A stretch of 64,000 nucleotides of DNA from Arthrobacter sp. OVS8. GTDB lineage: Bacteria > Actinomycetota > Actinomycetes > Actinomycetales > Micrococcaceae. Below are positions 10,413 through 20,230 of the stretch, in pieces. Within the stretch, counting starts at the first letter, position 1. Each line of letters starts with the position of its first letter. A model generated the notes under the pieces. The model was not told where the DNA came from and made no database searches. It saw nothing but the letters and a program-made list of their open reading frames with translations. The position numbers were made by a program, and so were the translations under genes. The stretch is from contig CP116670.1 in the NCBI GenBank assembly GCA_028370155.1, positions 3,224,001 to 3,288,000 of the forward strand, read 5' to 3'.

Positions 10413-10957
10413 GTGACTCTGCCCGAAGGCTTGACCCCGGCGTCTGGACACTGGACATGTCCCACAGCGAAGTCGGCTTCAGCGTCCGGCACGCCGGCAT
10501 CAGCAAGGTCCGCGGCCGCTTCAACGAGGCCTCGGCGGAGGCGCACGTCGGCGATTCCCTCGCCGACTCCAGCCTGCATGCGAGCATCAAGACCGCCAGC
10601 TTCGACTCCGGGGACGCCAACCGCGACGCCCACGTCCGCGGCGCCGACTTCTTCGACGTCGAGCAGTATCCGGAGATGACGTTCCGGGCCACGGGCATCC
10701 GGGGCGACGGCGAGGACTACGTGCTGACCGGAGACCTGACCATCCGCGGCATCACCAAGCCGGTGGACCTGGAGGTCGAGTTCACCGGTATCGCGGTGGA
10801 TCCGTTCGGGGCCACCCGTGCCGGGTTCAGCGCGGAGGCGGACATCAGCCGCAAGGAATTCGGCCTGACCTGGAACGCCGCGCTCGAAGCCGGCGGGCTG
10901 CTGGTCAGCGACAAGGTCAAAATCAGCGTCGAAGCCGCCATGGTGAAGCAGGGTTAG
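10413..10957 (+). CDS. YceI family protein
   Basis: Lipocalin-like beta-barrel protein of the YceI family, which binds isoprenoid-type lipids in studied members. Motifs: WTLDMSHSEVGFSVRH at the start, ANRDAHVRGADFFDVEQYPE in the middle and DLTIRGITKPVDLEVEF. The GTG at 10413 has an AAGGAG site 8 bases upstream; a base is missing about 10440 before the family start. No signal peptide is seen, so a cytoplasmic place is likely. About 181 residues. Confidence 0.85.
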
Positions 10958-10976
10958 CGGGCGGGCCGCCGGCCGA

Positions 10977-11372
10977 TCAGAAAAGCAGCAAAACGAAGCC
11001 GCCCACCGTGGAGAGGATGCCCACCCCAGTGAGAATCCAGCCCAGGGTCCAGGCCGCGTTGTCGTGCTTCGGCGGTTTGAGTCCCCAGCGGGACGGATGG
11101 CAGACGTCGTAAAAGAGGTCGACGTCGGAGCCGACCACCAGGCCGTCCGACTCGGCCGCGGGCAGCAGGGACCGGTGGTCGGCGTCGTGGTGGTCAGTCC
11201 AGCTGTAACCGGTGAAGCCGCCGGCGCTGATCACCTTGCCGGTGGTCGCGACCCACTCGCAGTGCCGCCGCCGGGCAATCCAGCCCCACACCAGCAGCGG
11301 CAGGCCCAGAATGAAGCCCACCCACGTCATGACCTCGAGAATGGGCCCGAGGAGGTCCCCGAAATTAGTCAT
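10977..11372 (-). CDS. Small membrane protein of unknown function
   Basis: 131 residues, intact, not recognised. One hydrophobic helix near the N-terminus (VGFILGLPLLVWGWI) is followed by a soluble loop with a HHDADHRS segment and a closing helix (ILTGVGILSTVGGFVLLLF). It converges on the YceI gene and is followed 24 bases on by another small membrane protein gene in the same direction. Confidence 0.65.
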   Translation of the reverse strand: MTNFGDLLGPILEVMTWVGFILGLPLLVWGWIARRRHCEWVATTGKVISAGGFTGYSWTDHHDADHRSLLPAAESDGLVVGSDVDLFYDVCHPSRWGLKPPKHDNAAWTLGWILTGVGILSTVGGFVLLLF

Positions 11373-11396
11373 CTGCGCGCGTGCCGGCGGGCGGTG

Positions 11397-11555
11397 TCAG
11401 CGCGTGATGCGCGAGCGGCGCAGGAAGAACAGGATGCCAGCGCCCACCAGGACCAGGAGGCCCACGTAGAGCAGGAACTGCACGGCCTCCACAACAAGCC
11501 CGACAACCAATAGGACAAGGGCGACAATCAGGGCAATCTTCAGGAGTGCAGGCAT
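11397..11555 (-). CDS. Small two-helix membrane protein
   Basis: 52 residues beginning MPALLKIALIVALVLLVVG, nearly all hydrophobic, ending in a basic LRRSRITR tail that should stay in the cytoplasm. ATG at 11555 has a GGGAG site close upstream; longer frames to 11615 add an unlikely soluble leader. No function known. Confidence 0.6.
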   Translation of the reverse strand: MPALLKIALIVALVLLVVGLVVEAVQFLLYVGLLVLVGAGILFFLRRSRITR

Positions 11556-11687
11556 GCTCCCAGTATTGTGCCCTTTTGGGCGTTCGCAAAGCTCCCTGCC
11601 CGCGGCGGGCGTCACCGGGGCCGTTTCAGGAATTGTTCAGGGTGAACCCCTAGGCCGGATCGGGCTCCGGCGGAGGACAATGGAGCC

Positions 11688-12101
11688 ATGAAGACATTGC
11701 TTAACATCATCTGGCTGCTCTTTGGCGGGCTCTGGCTCGCGCTCGGTTACTTCGCGGCCGGGATCATCTGCTGCTTGCTGATCGTCACCATCCCGTGGGG
11801 GCTCGCATCGTTCCGCATCGCCAACTATGCGCTCTGGCCATTCGGCCGCACGGTGGTGGACCGCCCGGGCGGAACCGGGTTGTTCGCCCTGCTCGGGAAC
11901 GTCATCTGGCTGCTTGTCGCCGGCATCTGGATTGCGATCGCCCACGTGGTGACCGCGTTCGCCATGGCCATCACCATCATCGGCATCCCGCTGGCCATCG
12001 CAAACCTCAAGCTCATCCCGATCTCGCTTATGCCCCTGGGCAAACAGATCGTCCCGACTGACAGGCCCTTCGTGACGACCTACAGCAAGGCCTACCGCTA
12101 G
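11688..12101 (+). CDS. yccF: YccF domain inner-membrane protein
   Basis: 137 residues, intact. It carries two copies of the YccF domain (IIWLLFGGLWLALGYF and VIWLLVAGIWIAIAHV, each followed by a GIPLA/IPWGL and a NLK/RIANYALWPFG stretch). Conserved in many bacteria, no established function. It heads a short run with the AHSA1-like gene 22 bases downstream. Confidence 0.88.
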   Translation: MKTLLNIIWLLFGGLWLALGYFAAGIICCLLIVTIPWGLASFRIANYALWPFGRTVVDRPGGTGLFALLGNVIWLLVAGIWIAIAHVVTAFAMAITIIGIPLAIANLKLIPISLMPLGKQIVPTDRPFVTTYSKAYR

Positions 12102-12123
12102 CCACCATCAGAGGAGGACCGCA

Positions 12124-12634
12124 ATGTCCGAGCATGTCACCGCTGTTCCGGCAAACACCGGCCAGGGTGAATCAGGCACGTCGACCGAAGACCTCATGCT
12201 GGTCATCACCCGTGAATTCCAGTCCCCTATTGCCCGGGTGTGGTCCGCCCTCACGGACCCGGACCAGGCCACGGCTTGGTGGGGACCGCGCGGCTTCCAC
12301 ACCCCCGGCAGAGTATCGACGCGGATCTGGAGATCGGCGGCCTCTACCGGGCCTGCATGGTCCAGGACAGCACGGGGAGGAGCAGTGGTGGAGCGGCGTC
12401 CACACCGACATCGAACCGCCCAACCTCCTCGTCTTCACCCACGCCTGGGACAAACCCGACGGCACCCGCGGTTTTGAAACCGAAGTGACCTTCCAGCTGG
12501 ACGAGATCGACGGCGGCACCCGGATGACGTTCATCCAGGGCCCCTTCGACACCATCGACAACCGCGACGGACACGGCGTCGGCTGGCGCGAATCCTTCGA
12601 CCGGCTCGCCGAACACCTCCGCCGGGGCGCCTGA
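12124..12634 (+). CDS. AHSA1-like SRPBCC domain protein
   Basis: Small protein of the bacterial activator-of-Hsp90-ATPase-homologue group (helix-grip fold), often stress or ligand binding, with no fixed role. Seen: ITREFQSPIARVWSALTDPD, WWGPRGF, and the ending FIQGPFDTIDNRDGHGVGWR followed by FDRLAEHL. The chain passes through three frames (changes near 12305 and 12375), each one missing base. About 170 residues when joined. Confidence 0.8.
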
Positions 12635-12652
12635 CGCCTGACCCACTACCAG

Positions 12653-12717
12653 GCAACGCGGGGTCACCTAGCGCCCATCCCGAGGGCATTTACGGGCGCC
12701 AAGTGACCCCGCGTTGC
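12653..12717. repeat. Long intergenic hairpin, family member 2
   Basis: A 24-base arm starting GCAACGCGGGGTCAC pairs with 12694-12717 with two mismatches, across a 17-base loop. It lies between the AHSA1-like gene and the convergent DUF4031-HD gene. It could act as a bidirectional transcription stop. Confidence 0.8.
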
Positions 12718-12731
12718 TGTCGCCGGGCCGG

Positions 12732-13601
12732 TTACCCGAGTTCGGCCTGCAGGTTCCGCCGCGCGCCGTCCAGCCACAGGTCCCTGCCCCGCGGGGTGTG
12801 GAAGAGCGGATCCAGCTGCAGGAGCTGGCGGACGACGGCGGCGCGTCCGGCCGCGAAGTCGTCGTCGCCGATGTGCGCAAAGTCCTGCCGGACGGCGGCC
12901 AGGTACCGGGCGTAGGCTGCCGGGGTTCCGCCGAGCACGGAGAGGTCGGCGTCGCTGAGCAGCGCGGCGGCGCCGTCGCCGGTTTCCGGCCGGTGGTCGG
13001 CCGTCATCCGCACCAGGCGCGCCACCTCGTCCACCTCGGCCGCGGGAAGGCCCGCATGCGCCAGCCGGTCCTCGGCGAGCCGGGCCGATTCCTCCTCGTC
13101 CTGGCCCGCGATCCCGCGGTAGACGGCGTCGTGGAACCAGGCGGCGAGCAGCACGGTGCGGGGCGGATCCGCCGGTTCGGTGAGGAGGTCCAGGGCCTCC
13201 AGGACGGCGAGCAGGTGGGTGCGGCCGTGGTACGTCCGGTGCTCCTCGCCCCAGCGGTCCAGCAGGTCCAGGAAGAGCGCGTCGTGGCCGGGCAGCACGG
13301 CGTTCCAGCGGGTCAGCAGGGGAAGCTTGAGGGAACTGCTGCGCCGCCGGGCCGGGATCCGCAGGCCGCTGGCGATCAGTTTGCGGACGAGCACCCGCCC
13401 CTCCACGGGGACGGCCCCGGCCGCCACAAGCGCCCCGTACCGCGCTTCCGCGACGTCGTAGTGGTCGCCGTCGAACGCCCTGTCCGGGATGCCGGCCGCC
13501 GCCGCGAAGGCGTGCAGCTCCGCCAGGGACGTGTCCGAGATCAGGTGCGAGAAGTGCGTTCCGTGCGCCGGCCAGAGCGGAGGGTCAACGTAGATGGCCA
13601 T
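12732..13601 (-). CDS. DUF4031 domain fused to HD-type hydrolase domain
   Basis: 289 residues, intact. Residues 1-85 are a DUF4031 domain (IYVDPPLWPAHGTHFSHLIS, then DGDHYDVAEARYGALV). Residues 105-289 look like an HD-superfamily phosphohydrolase: YHGRTHLLAVLEAL, the metal site AAWFHDAVY and LVRMTADHRP. The HD part probably cleaves a phosphate ester or nucleotide; its substrate and the role of DUF4031 are unknown. An alternative is that both parts handle one nucleotide-like ligand. Confidence 0.8.
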   Translation of the reverse strand: MAIYVDPPLWPAHGTHFSHLISDTSLAELHAFAAAAGIPDRAFDGDHYDVAEARYGALVAAGAVPVEGRVLVRKLIASGLRIPARRRSSSLKLPLLTRWNAVLPGHDALFLDLLDRWGEEHRTYHGRTHLLAVLEALDLLTEPADPPRTVLLAAWFHDAVYRGIAGQDEEESARLAEDRLAHAGLPAAEVDEVARLVRMTADHRPETGDGAAALLSDADLSVLGGTPAAYARYLAAVRQDFAHIGDDDFAAGRAAVVRQLLQLDPLFHTPRGRDLWLDGARRNLQAELG

Positions 13602-13625
13602 GGGGAAGTCTAATCCGGCCCCGGA

Positions 13626-14817
13626 TCAGCCCTGGCCGGCGTCAGCGGCCGCGGTGTCGGACTGCTCCTCCTCCGGAGTCCGTGCACTGCGCGGCTTGGA
13701 GCGTACGCCTTCGCCCCGTTCGTTCAGCCGGGTCTCATGCTCGGCCTCGGCAACGGCCTCGGGGGTGATGTCGCCCCTGAGTTCCAGGCCTTGATCGCGG
13801 CCCAGGCGACGGCCACGAGCGGAACGGCGAGGATCGCGCCGATGATGCCGGCGAGGATGGTGCCGGCGGTGAGGGCCAGCAGGATCACGAGGGCGTGGAC
13901 GTTGAGCGCCTGGCCCATGACGACGGGCTGGAGGAAGTTGCCCTCCAGCTGGTTGACGACGATCACAACGATGATGACCACCAGGGCCGCGAGAGGGCCG
14001 TTGGCCACCAGCGCGACGAGCGCCGCGAGGATGCCGGCCAGGGTGGCGCCGATCAGCGGGATGAAGGCGCCGATGAAGGTCAGCGCGGCGAGCGGCAGCG
14101 CCAGCGGCACGCCCATGATCACCAGCGCCAGGCCGATGAAGAACGCGTCCACAAAGGCCACGATGGAGGTGCCGCGCACGTAGCCGCCCAGCACGGAGAG
14201 GCTCCGCTCCCCGGCGCGGCGTGCCCTGACCAGCTTCTCGCCCTTGAACGCCCGCAGCACAAAGGCCCAGATGCTCTCGCCGTCCTTCAGGAAGAAGAAC
14301 AGGATCACGGCCATGAGCACGGCGCCGGTGATGAAGTTGCCGGCCGCGCTGAGCCCGGAAATGGCGCCCGCGCCGACGGTGCTGCTGGTGGCGAAGTCGA
14401 TGGCGGCGTCGCGCGCCTGCTGGATCTGCTGGTCATCGATGGGGATGGGTCCGGTGCGGATGAAGTCGTAGACCCGGTCGAAGCCTTCCGTGGCCTTGCT
14501 GCCCAGCTCGTCCGCCTGGCTCATGACGGCGAAGACGATGCCGGTGATCACGGCCCCGAAGGCGAGCAGGAGCAGCACGAACGACAGGGTGGTGGCGGCC
14601 GTGCTGGGCCAGCCGCGGCGGCGCAGCCAGTGGACGAACGGGCGATCGCGGCGGCGAGGATGAGGGCCAGCAGCGTCGGAATCACCACGAGCCGCACCTG
14701 GATCAGGGCATAGACCACCACGACGGTCAGGACCAGCAGCAGGAGCACCTGCGCGGTCCTGATGCTGGCGCGGCCCAGGCTGTCGCCCCAGGGGGTTGTC
14801 TTATCCGGACTGCCCAT
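13626..14817 (-). CDS. AI-2E family transporter (PerM-like permease)
   Basis: Integral membrane protein of the AI-2E exporter family (PF01594), about 395 residues. The start MGSPDKTTPWGDSLGRASIR and a first hydrophobic pair lie before a frame change near 14640; the core (VLMAVILFFFLKDGESIW, and FIGAFIPLIGATLAGILAAL) follows; a second change near 13785 leads to a charged tail ending EEEQSDTAAADAGQG at the TGA at 13626-13628. Each change equals one missing base. Substrate cannot be assigned; the family name comes from one member. Confidence 0.85.
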
Positions 14818-14917
14818 GCTGATTTGTCTCCCACTGTCGGTTGGTCATGTTACTTACCAACCGTCTCACAGCCGGAGCCGCAGGCCTGCGGGACTTGCCC
14901 GCCAAGCTGTCCGGGCC

Positions 14918-16250
14918 TCAGGACGCGGCCGGCCGGATGTTCTGGTTTCCGTGGAAGGTGTTCTCCGGGTCGAACTCCTGTTTGACCCGGGCCAGCCGGT
15001 GGTAATTCTCCTCGCCGAACGCCGCCCGGACCCGCTCCTGGCCCTCATCGCCGATGAAGTTCAGCCACACGCCGCCGGTCGCATACGGCGCGATGTCCTG
15101 GCGGAACCTTTGACCCAGGCCTTCGCCTCCTGCCCGCCCTGCGGTGTTTCACCCAGGCCGAAGGGGTGGGTCACCCAGTTGGCGTTCCTGTTCATCAGCG
15201 GGGTCGCCGTCGCGGCCGGGCCGCCCACCGCCCCGCCCCAGCGGGCAATCAGCTGCTGCGAACTCGGCCCGGGCAGGTTCCGGGCGGAATCGACGATGAC
15301 GTCGAGGGCGTCGTCGGACAGGTCGTCGTGGTAGTCCGCGCTCCAGTAGTTGTACTTGCCCGGCGGATCGTCCAGGGAGCACTGGAAGTCGGCGTAGTCG
15401 ATGTCCTCCAGGAAGTCCGCGGCAGGCTTCAGCGCTCGGTATGGTTTGGTATGTTCGGCGCCCTCCGCGGCGTCCCCGGCGTAGAGGTAGACGACGGCGA
15501 CCGCCATCTTGCCGACCATCTCGGGCGGCATGCCGGGCTCGTCCGGGACCGTCAGGTAGACGATGGCCCCGGTTTCCTCGTTGGGTGCCGCGAGCGCCAG
15601 CTCCCGGAAGCCCCGGCTGACTTCATCCGCCGCGTCGCCCGGCCACAGCATAAGACCCGCGTGGACCCGGGGCCCCAGCCTGTGCAGGCCAAAGGTAAAG
15701 GACGTGGCGACGCCGAAGTTCCCGCCGCCGCCGTGCAGGGCCCAGAAAAGCTCGGGGTTCTCCGTGGCGCTGGCCGTGACCTGTTCGCCGGAAGCGGTCA
15801 CCAGGTCCACGGAGAGGAGGCTGTCGCAGGCGAAGCCGAAGGCACGCTCCAGCCAGCCGGAGCCGCCGCCCAGGGTGAAACCGGCCAGGCCTGTGGTGGA
15901 CACCCGGCCGCCGGTGAGGGCGAGCCCGTGCTGCTGGGTGGCGCGGTCGAATTCCCCGCACGTCAGTCCGGCACCGGCGGTGACGGTGCGGGCGTCGGGG
16001 TCCACGCGGACGGACTTCATGGGCCGCACGTCGATCACCAGGCCGCCGTCGTTCATGGACATGCCGGCCACGGAGTGACCGCCGGCGCGGACCGCGACGG
16101 CAAGGTGGTGGTCCCGTGCGTACTTCAGGGCCTCGGCGACGTCGGCCGCGTCGCCGCAGGGGCGATTACCGCCGGGCGGCGGTCGATCATGGCGTTGAAC
16201 AGCGTCCGGGACTCGTCGTAGCCCGGGTCAACAGGTGTAATCCACTTCAC
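14918..16250 (-). CDS. FAD-binding oxidoreductase with BBE domain
   Basis: Berberine-bridge-type flavin oxidase, about 444 residues. The FAD-linking histidine is in RAGGHS near residue 65. The region where bicovalent members have a Cys reads TGGRVSTTGLAGFTLGGGSG, without it, so a single covalent link is expected. The C-terminal BBE domain ends YHRLARVKQEFDPENTFH. A GAGGAG site precedes the GTG at 16250. Frame changes near 16150 and 15115 each equal one lost base. Substrate probably a sugar, alcohol or aromatic compound; not known. Confidence 0.85.
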
Positions 16251-16422
16251 GGCGGCGCTCCTCGGCGACCGCGGCTCCACCCCTCGCAGAAATTTTAAGT
16301 CCGGTGACTGCGCCGGGGCTAGGGGAGAAAACTGCGGGAGGCCGGAAGGGGTCGTTGGTGCGGATCCGGAATTACGGCCACAATCCAAGCCCGGTTCCGC
16401 ATATGCGGGTTAGAGTGTCATT

Positions 16423-16833
16423 ATGCCCAATATTCGCGTTTCCGAGGCCGCCCGGTTCCTGGGCGTCAGCGACGACACCATCCGGCGATGGACCGAGAAC
16501 GGAAGCCTGACCCCGCTCAAGGACGACGCCGGCCGGCTCGCCGTGGACGGGCTGGAACTCGCCCGGCTCGCCCGGGAGCAGGCCCAGCTTCCCGACGATC
16601 CGGCCAAAGTGGGCAGTTCGGCCCGCAACCGCTTCGTCGGCCTCGTCACCGCCATCACCGCCGATACCGTGATGGCCCAGGTGGAACTGCAGTGCGGGCC
16701 GTTCCGTGTGGTGTCGCTGATGAGCAGCGAGGCCGTCCGGGAGCTGGGCCTGGAGCTCGGCTCGGCGGCGACCGCCGTCGTCAAAGCCACCACGGTGATC
16801 ATCGAAACACCCAAGGGCAAGGGCGTTATATGA
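16423..16833 (+). CDS. Molybdate-responsive regulator (helix-turn-helix plus TOBE domain)
   Basis: 136 residues, intact. The N-terminal 50 residues are an excisionase/MerR-like helix-turn-helix (VSEAARFLGVSDDTIRRWTE). Residues 65-136 form a Mop/TOBE molybdate-binding fold (RNRFVGLVTAITADTVMAQV, then VVKATTVIIETPKGKG). Its stop overlaps the start of modA by four bases (ATGA), so it is co-transcribed with modABC and probably adjusts their expression to molybdate. Confidence 0.88.
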   Translation: MPNIRVSEAARFLGVSDDTIRRWTENGSLTPLKDDAGRLAVDGLELARLAREQAQLPDDPAKVGSSARNRFVGLVTAITADTVMAQVELQCGPFRVVSLMSSEAVRELGLELGSAATAVVKATTVIIETPKGKGVI

Positions 16834-17592
16834 GGCCCGGCATCAGGGCCGCCGCCGCGCTCGCGGCAGGAGCCCTAGCCGCCGGCCTCACGGGCTGCGC
16901 CGCGCCGCCGCAGACGCCGACAAAAGCCTCACCGTCTTCGCCGCGGCATCCCTCCAGGCCCCCTTCACGGCGCTCGCCGAGGAGTTCGAGGCCGCCCACC
17001 CGGGAACCACCGTGACCCTCAGCTTCGCCGGGTCCTCCGACCTCGCTGCCCAGATCATCCAAGGCGCCCCGGCGGATGTCTTCGCCTCCGCCGACACCAA
17101 GAACATGGCCAAACTGGGAGATGCGGGCCTGGTGGACGGATCACCCCGGGACTTCGCCACCAATGTGCTGACCATCGCCGTGCCCCCGGAGAACCCCGCG
17201 TCCATCGCCACCTTCGCGGATCTCGCCAAGCCGGGGTCAGGACCGTGATTTGCGCGGCGCAGGTCCCGTGCGGCGCGGCCACGAAGAAGGTCGAACAGGA
17301 AACCGGCACCACACTGACTCCCGTGAGCGAGGAATCGTCCGTCACCGATGTCCTGGGCAAGGTCGTCTCGGGCGAGGCCGACGCCGGGCTGGTCTACGTC
17401 ACGGATGTGAAGGCCGCCGGGACCAAGGTGCAGGCGATCCCCTTCCCCGAGTCCGCGCAGGCCGTCAACACCTACCCCATCGCCGCAGTGCGGACCGGTA
17501 AAAACAAGGACCTCGCGGGCGCCTTCATCGAGGCAGTCACGGGCCCCGACGGCCAGCGGCTCCTCCGCGGCGCCGGCTTCGGAACGCCGTAG
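16830..17592 (+). CDS. modA: Molybdate ABC transporter substrate-binding lipoprotein
   Basis: Extracytoplasmic molybdate-binding protein. Signal peptide with lipobox GLTGCA near 16898, then the mature start [20 protein letters not shown] with the Ser of FAAASL and later [11 protein letters not shown] as oxyanion ligands. The end reads [20 protein letters not shown]. Frame changes lie near 16910 and 17235, one missing base each. About 255 residues, normal for ModA. The start overlaps the upstream regulator stop. Confidence 0.9.
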
Positions 17593-17598
17593 GCCCGG

Positions 17599-18449
17599 AT
17601 GATACGCCGGAGAGACACCACCTACACCGGGATCCCGCGCTGGGTCGCGGCCATTGCCGCCGTCGGGGCGCTGTTTGTCCTGCTGCCGCTCGCGGCCATG
17701 CTGGGCCGGGTCAACTGGGCGCAGTTCATCCCGCTCATCACCTCCGAATCCTCGCTCACCGCACTGGGGCTCAGCCTCCGCACGGCCGCCGCGAGCACGG
17801 TGCTGTGTGTCCTGTTCGGGGTGCCGCTGGCGCTGGTGCTGGCCCGCGGCGACTTCCCCGGCAAGCGGCTGCTGCGGTCCTTCGTCCTGCTGCCGCTCGT
17901 GCTGCCCCCGTGGTGGGCGGCATCGCGCTGCTCTACGCTTTCGGCCGCCAGGGCCTCCTGGGGCAGGGCCTCGAAATCGCCGGCCTCCGGATCGCGTTCA
18001 CGACGACGGCGGTGATACTCGCCCAGACCTTCGTGGCGCTTCCGTTCCTTGTGGTCAGCCTCGAAGGCGCCCTTCGCTCGGCCGGCAGCCGGTACGAGGC
18101 CGTGGCCGCCACCCTCGGCGCCCGCCCCACCACCGTCCTGCGCCGGGTGACCCTACCGCTGGTCCTGCCCGGGCTCGCCTCCGGGGCGGTGCTCTCCTTC
18201 GCCAGGAGCTTGGGCGAATTCGGCGCCACGCTCACTTTCGCCGGGAGCCTGCCGGGGGTCACCCGCACCCTGCCGCTGGAAATCTACCTGAAGCGGGAGA
18301 CCGACGCCGACGCCGCCGTCGCGCTGTCCCTGCTGCTCGTTGTGGTGGCGGTCGTCGTCGTCGGGCTCTCCTACCGTGGACCGGCGCCCGCCGGTTCCGG
18401 CGGCAGATCGGCCCGCAGCGCGGACACATCAGAGCGGGTGACGGCATGA
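17599..18449 (+). CDS. modB: Molybdate ABC transporter permease
   Basis: Membrane subunit of the molybdate importer, about 284 residues. The first half holds three helices up to [10 protein letters not shown]; after a missing C in the run near 17910 the rest reads [20 protein letters not shown], with the ATPase-contact loop [20 protein letters not shown] and the ModB signature [20 protein letters not shown]. It starts six bases after modA and overlaps modC by ATGA. Confidence 0.92.
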
Positions 18450-19494
18450 CGTTCACGCTCGACGCCGCCCTCGCCGCCCGCCGATTTGACGTGTCACTGA
18501 GCCTGGCGCCGGGCGAGACGGTGGCCGTGCTCGGCCCCAACGGGGCGGGAAAATCCACCCTGCTCTCGGTGATCTCCGGGCTGCTGCGCCCGGACACCGG
18601 CCGGGCCGAGGTGAACGGCAGGGTCCTGTTCGAACTCGGTCCCGGCGTGCACACCTGGACCGCGCCGCACCACCGCGGAACCGCCCTGCTGGCCCAGGAT
18701 CCCCTGCTGTTTCCGCACCTGAGCGCCCTCGAAAACGTCGCCTTCGGGCCGCGGAGTGCAGGGATGCCCAAGCGGGAGGCCCGGGAATCTGCCCGGCACT
18801 GGCTGGCCGAGGTGGACGCCGCGGATCTCGCGGACCGCCGGCCGGGGAGTTGTCCGGCGGGCAGGCGCAGCGCGTGGCGGCCGCCCGGGCACTGGCGGTG
18901 GATCCGGAGGTGCTGCTGCTGGATGAGCCCCTGTCCGCCCTGGACATCCACGCGGCTCCGCTGCTGCGAAGGCTGCTCAAACGGGTGCTGGCCGGGCGGC
19001 GCGCCATCATCGTCACCCATGACGTCCTGGACGCCTACATGCTCGCGGACCGGGTGATTGTTATGGAGGAGGGCCGGATCACCGAGGACGGGCCCACCCG
19101 CGAGGTCCTCCGGCGGCCGCGCAGCCGATTCGCCGCCGGGCTGGCCGGACTGAACCTGGTCCCGGGGACCGTGACGTCAGCGGGGATCAGGACTGCCGGG
19201 GGCCTCGAATTCGCGGGCCAGCACGACGCGCCGCTCGTCGCCGGGCAGGCAGGCGTGGCGGCGTTCCCGCCGTCGGCCGTCTCGGTGTTCCTGAGCGAGG
19301 CGCACGGCAGCCCGCGGAACTCGTTCCGTGTCACGGTCACGGACCTGGAGCCGCACGGGGACCAGATCCGGGTCCGCGCCGGGGAGCTCTCGGCGGACGT
19401 CACCCCGGCTGCCTCCGCGGACCTCGGCCTGGCTCCCGGCCTCGAGGTCTATTTCGTGGTCAAGGCGGCGGCGGTGTCGATCTACCCGTCGTGA
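18446..19494 (+). CDS. modC: Molybdate ABC transporter ATP-binding protein
   Basis: ATPase of the molybdate importer, about 350 residues. Walker [10 protein letters not shown], signature [15 protein letters not shown], Walker [13 protein letters not shown] and H-loop IIVTHDVLD are present, then a C-terminal TOBE/Mop region ([20 protein letters not shown]). One missing base near 18848, just before the signature motif, splits the frame. Last gene of the mod operon; the molybdenum would serve xanthine dehydrogenase at 59.5-64 kb among other enzymes. Confidence 0.92.
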
Positions 19495-19510
19495 CGGCGG
19501 GCGGGTCCGG

Positions 19511-20002
19511 CTATCCGCGGTCCTCGCGGACGGGGTGCTGGCTGACGATCGACACCCGGTTGAAGGCGTTCATGGCGATCACCAGCCAGCTGACGGCGGA
19601 GAACTCCCCGTCGGTGAGGTGTTTCCTCGCGGCGGCGCCTTCATGCTCGCGGGCCCGGGCGTCGGAGATGTTGGTGATGGCTTCGGCCAGGGTCAGGGCG
19701 GCGCGTTCCTTCTCGGTGAACAGATCCGTGTCCCGCCAGGCCGGCAGGACCGCGAGGCGCTGGGCGGTTTCGCCGTTTTTCACGGCGTCGCCCACGTGCA
19801 TGTCCAGGCAGTAGGCGCAGCCGTTGATCTGCGAGATGCGGACGTTCAGCAGCTCGATCAGGGTCTGGTCCAGGCCGGCGTCATCGGCGGCTTCCTTGGC
19901 CTTCAGGCCGAGTCCGTTGAGGGCCCGCCAGGCGGCGGGATGGGCCTTGTCCAGGAATACGGACCGGGTGGTGTGGTGCTGCGCTGCTGCTGTCTCATCC
20001 AT
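19511..20002 (-). CDS. AhpD-like carboxymuconolactone decarboxylase family protein
   Basis: 163 residues, intact. The CMD fold core with the redox CxxC motif is in ISQINGCAYCLDMHVGDAVK, typical of alkylhydroperoxidase D-like proteins that reduce peroxides or serve as thiol partners. I prefer the ATG at 20002; a TTG at 20008 is also possible. It converges on modC. Confidence 0.85.
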   Translation of the reverse strand: MDETAAAQHHTTRSVFLDKAHPAAWRALNGLGLKAKEAADDAGLDQTLIELLNVRISQINGCAYCLDMHVGDAVKNGETAQRLAVLPAWRDTDLFTEKERAALTLAEAITNISDARAREHEGAAARKHLTDGEFSAVSWLVIAMNAFNRVSIVSQHPVREDRG

Positions 20003-20040
20003 GGTCAAAGACTACCCACGGGAAACACCAAAAATACCGC

Positions 20041-20056
20041 GTGACAAATCTGTCAC
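20041..20056. promoter_or_regulatory. GTGACA-N4-TGTCAC inverted repeat
   Basis: Perfect 6-base arms with a 4-base spacer, followed by a third half site TGTGACA. It lies 39 bases upstream of the AhpD-like start (minus strand), a fitting place for an operator. The spacing is wider than for CRP/GlxR sites, so the regulator is unknown. Confidence 0.45.
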
Positions 20057-20094
20057 ATGTGTGACAAGATGCATGAACAGCGAAATCCCCTGCA

Positions 20095-20190
20095 GGAGCG
20101 GTTCCCCCGGCCGCTCCACCGGAGCTGGTCCGTCGACATCGGACCAGCTCCCATTAATCGGCGGTCGGCTCCTTGGGGGAGCCGACCGCC
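20095..20190. repeat. Three consecutive perfect hairpins
   Basis: GGAGCGG/CCGCTCC (20095-20117), GGAGCTGGTCCG with its complement (20121-20151, 12-base arms) and GGCGGTCGGCTCC with its complement (20160-20190, 13-base arms, 5-base loop). They follow each other with 3-8 base gaps. Function unknown: transcription stop between converging genes, a small RNA or a dispersed element. Confidence 0.7.
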
Positions 20191-20230
20191 GAAATGGTTT
20201 AACGGGGTTCGAGCCCGGGCCCGCGTGCGC

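Noticed and set aside
16423..19494. Tungstate rather than molybdate transporter
   Set aside because: The oxyanion motifs and the TOBE regulator do not separate the two with certainty, but ModABC is the simpler call with molybdopterin enzymes in the same window.
20041..20056. CRP/GlxR binding site
   Set aside because: GTGA and TCAC halves are 8 bases apart rather than the 6 of the consensus.
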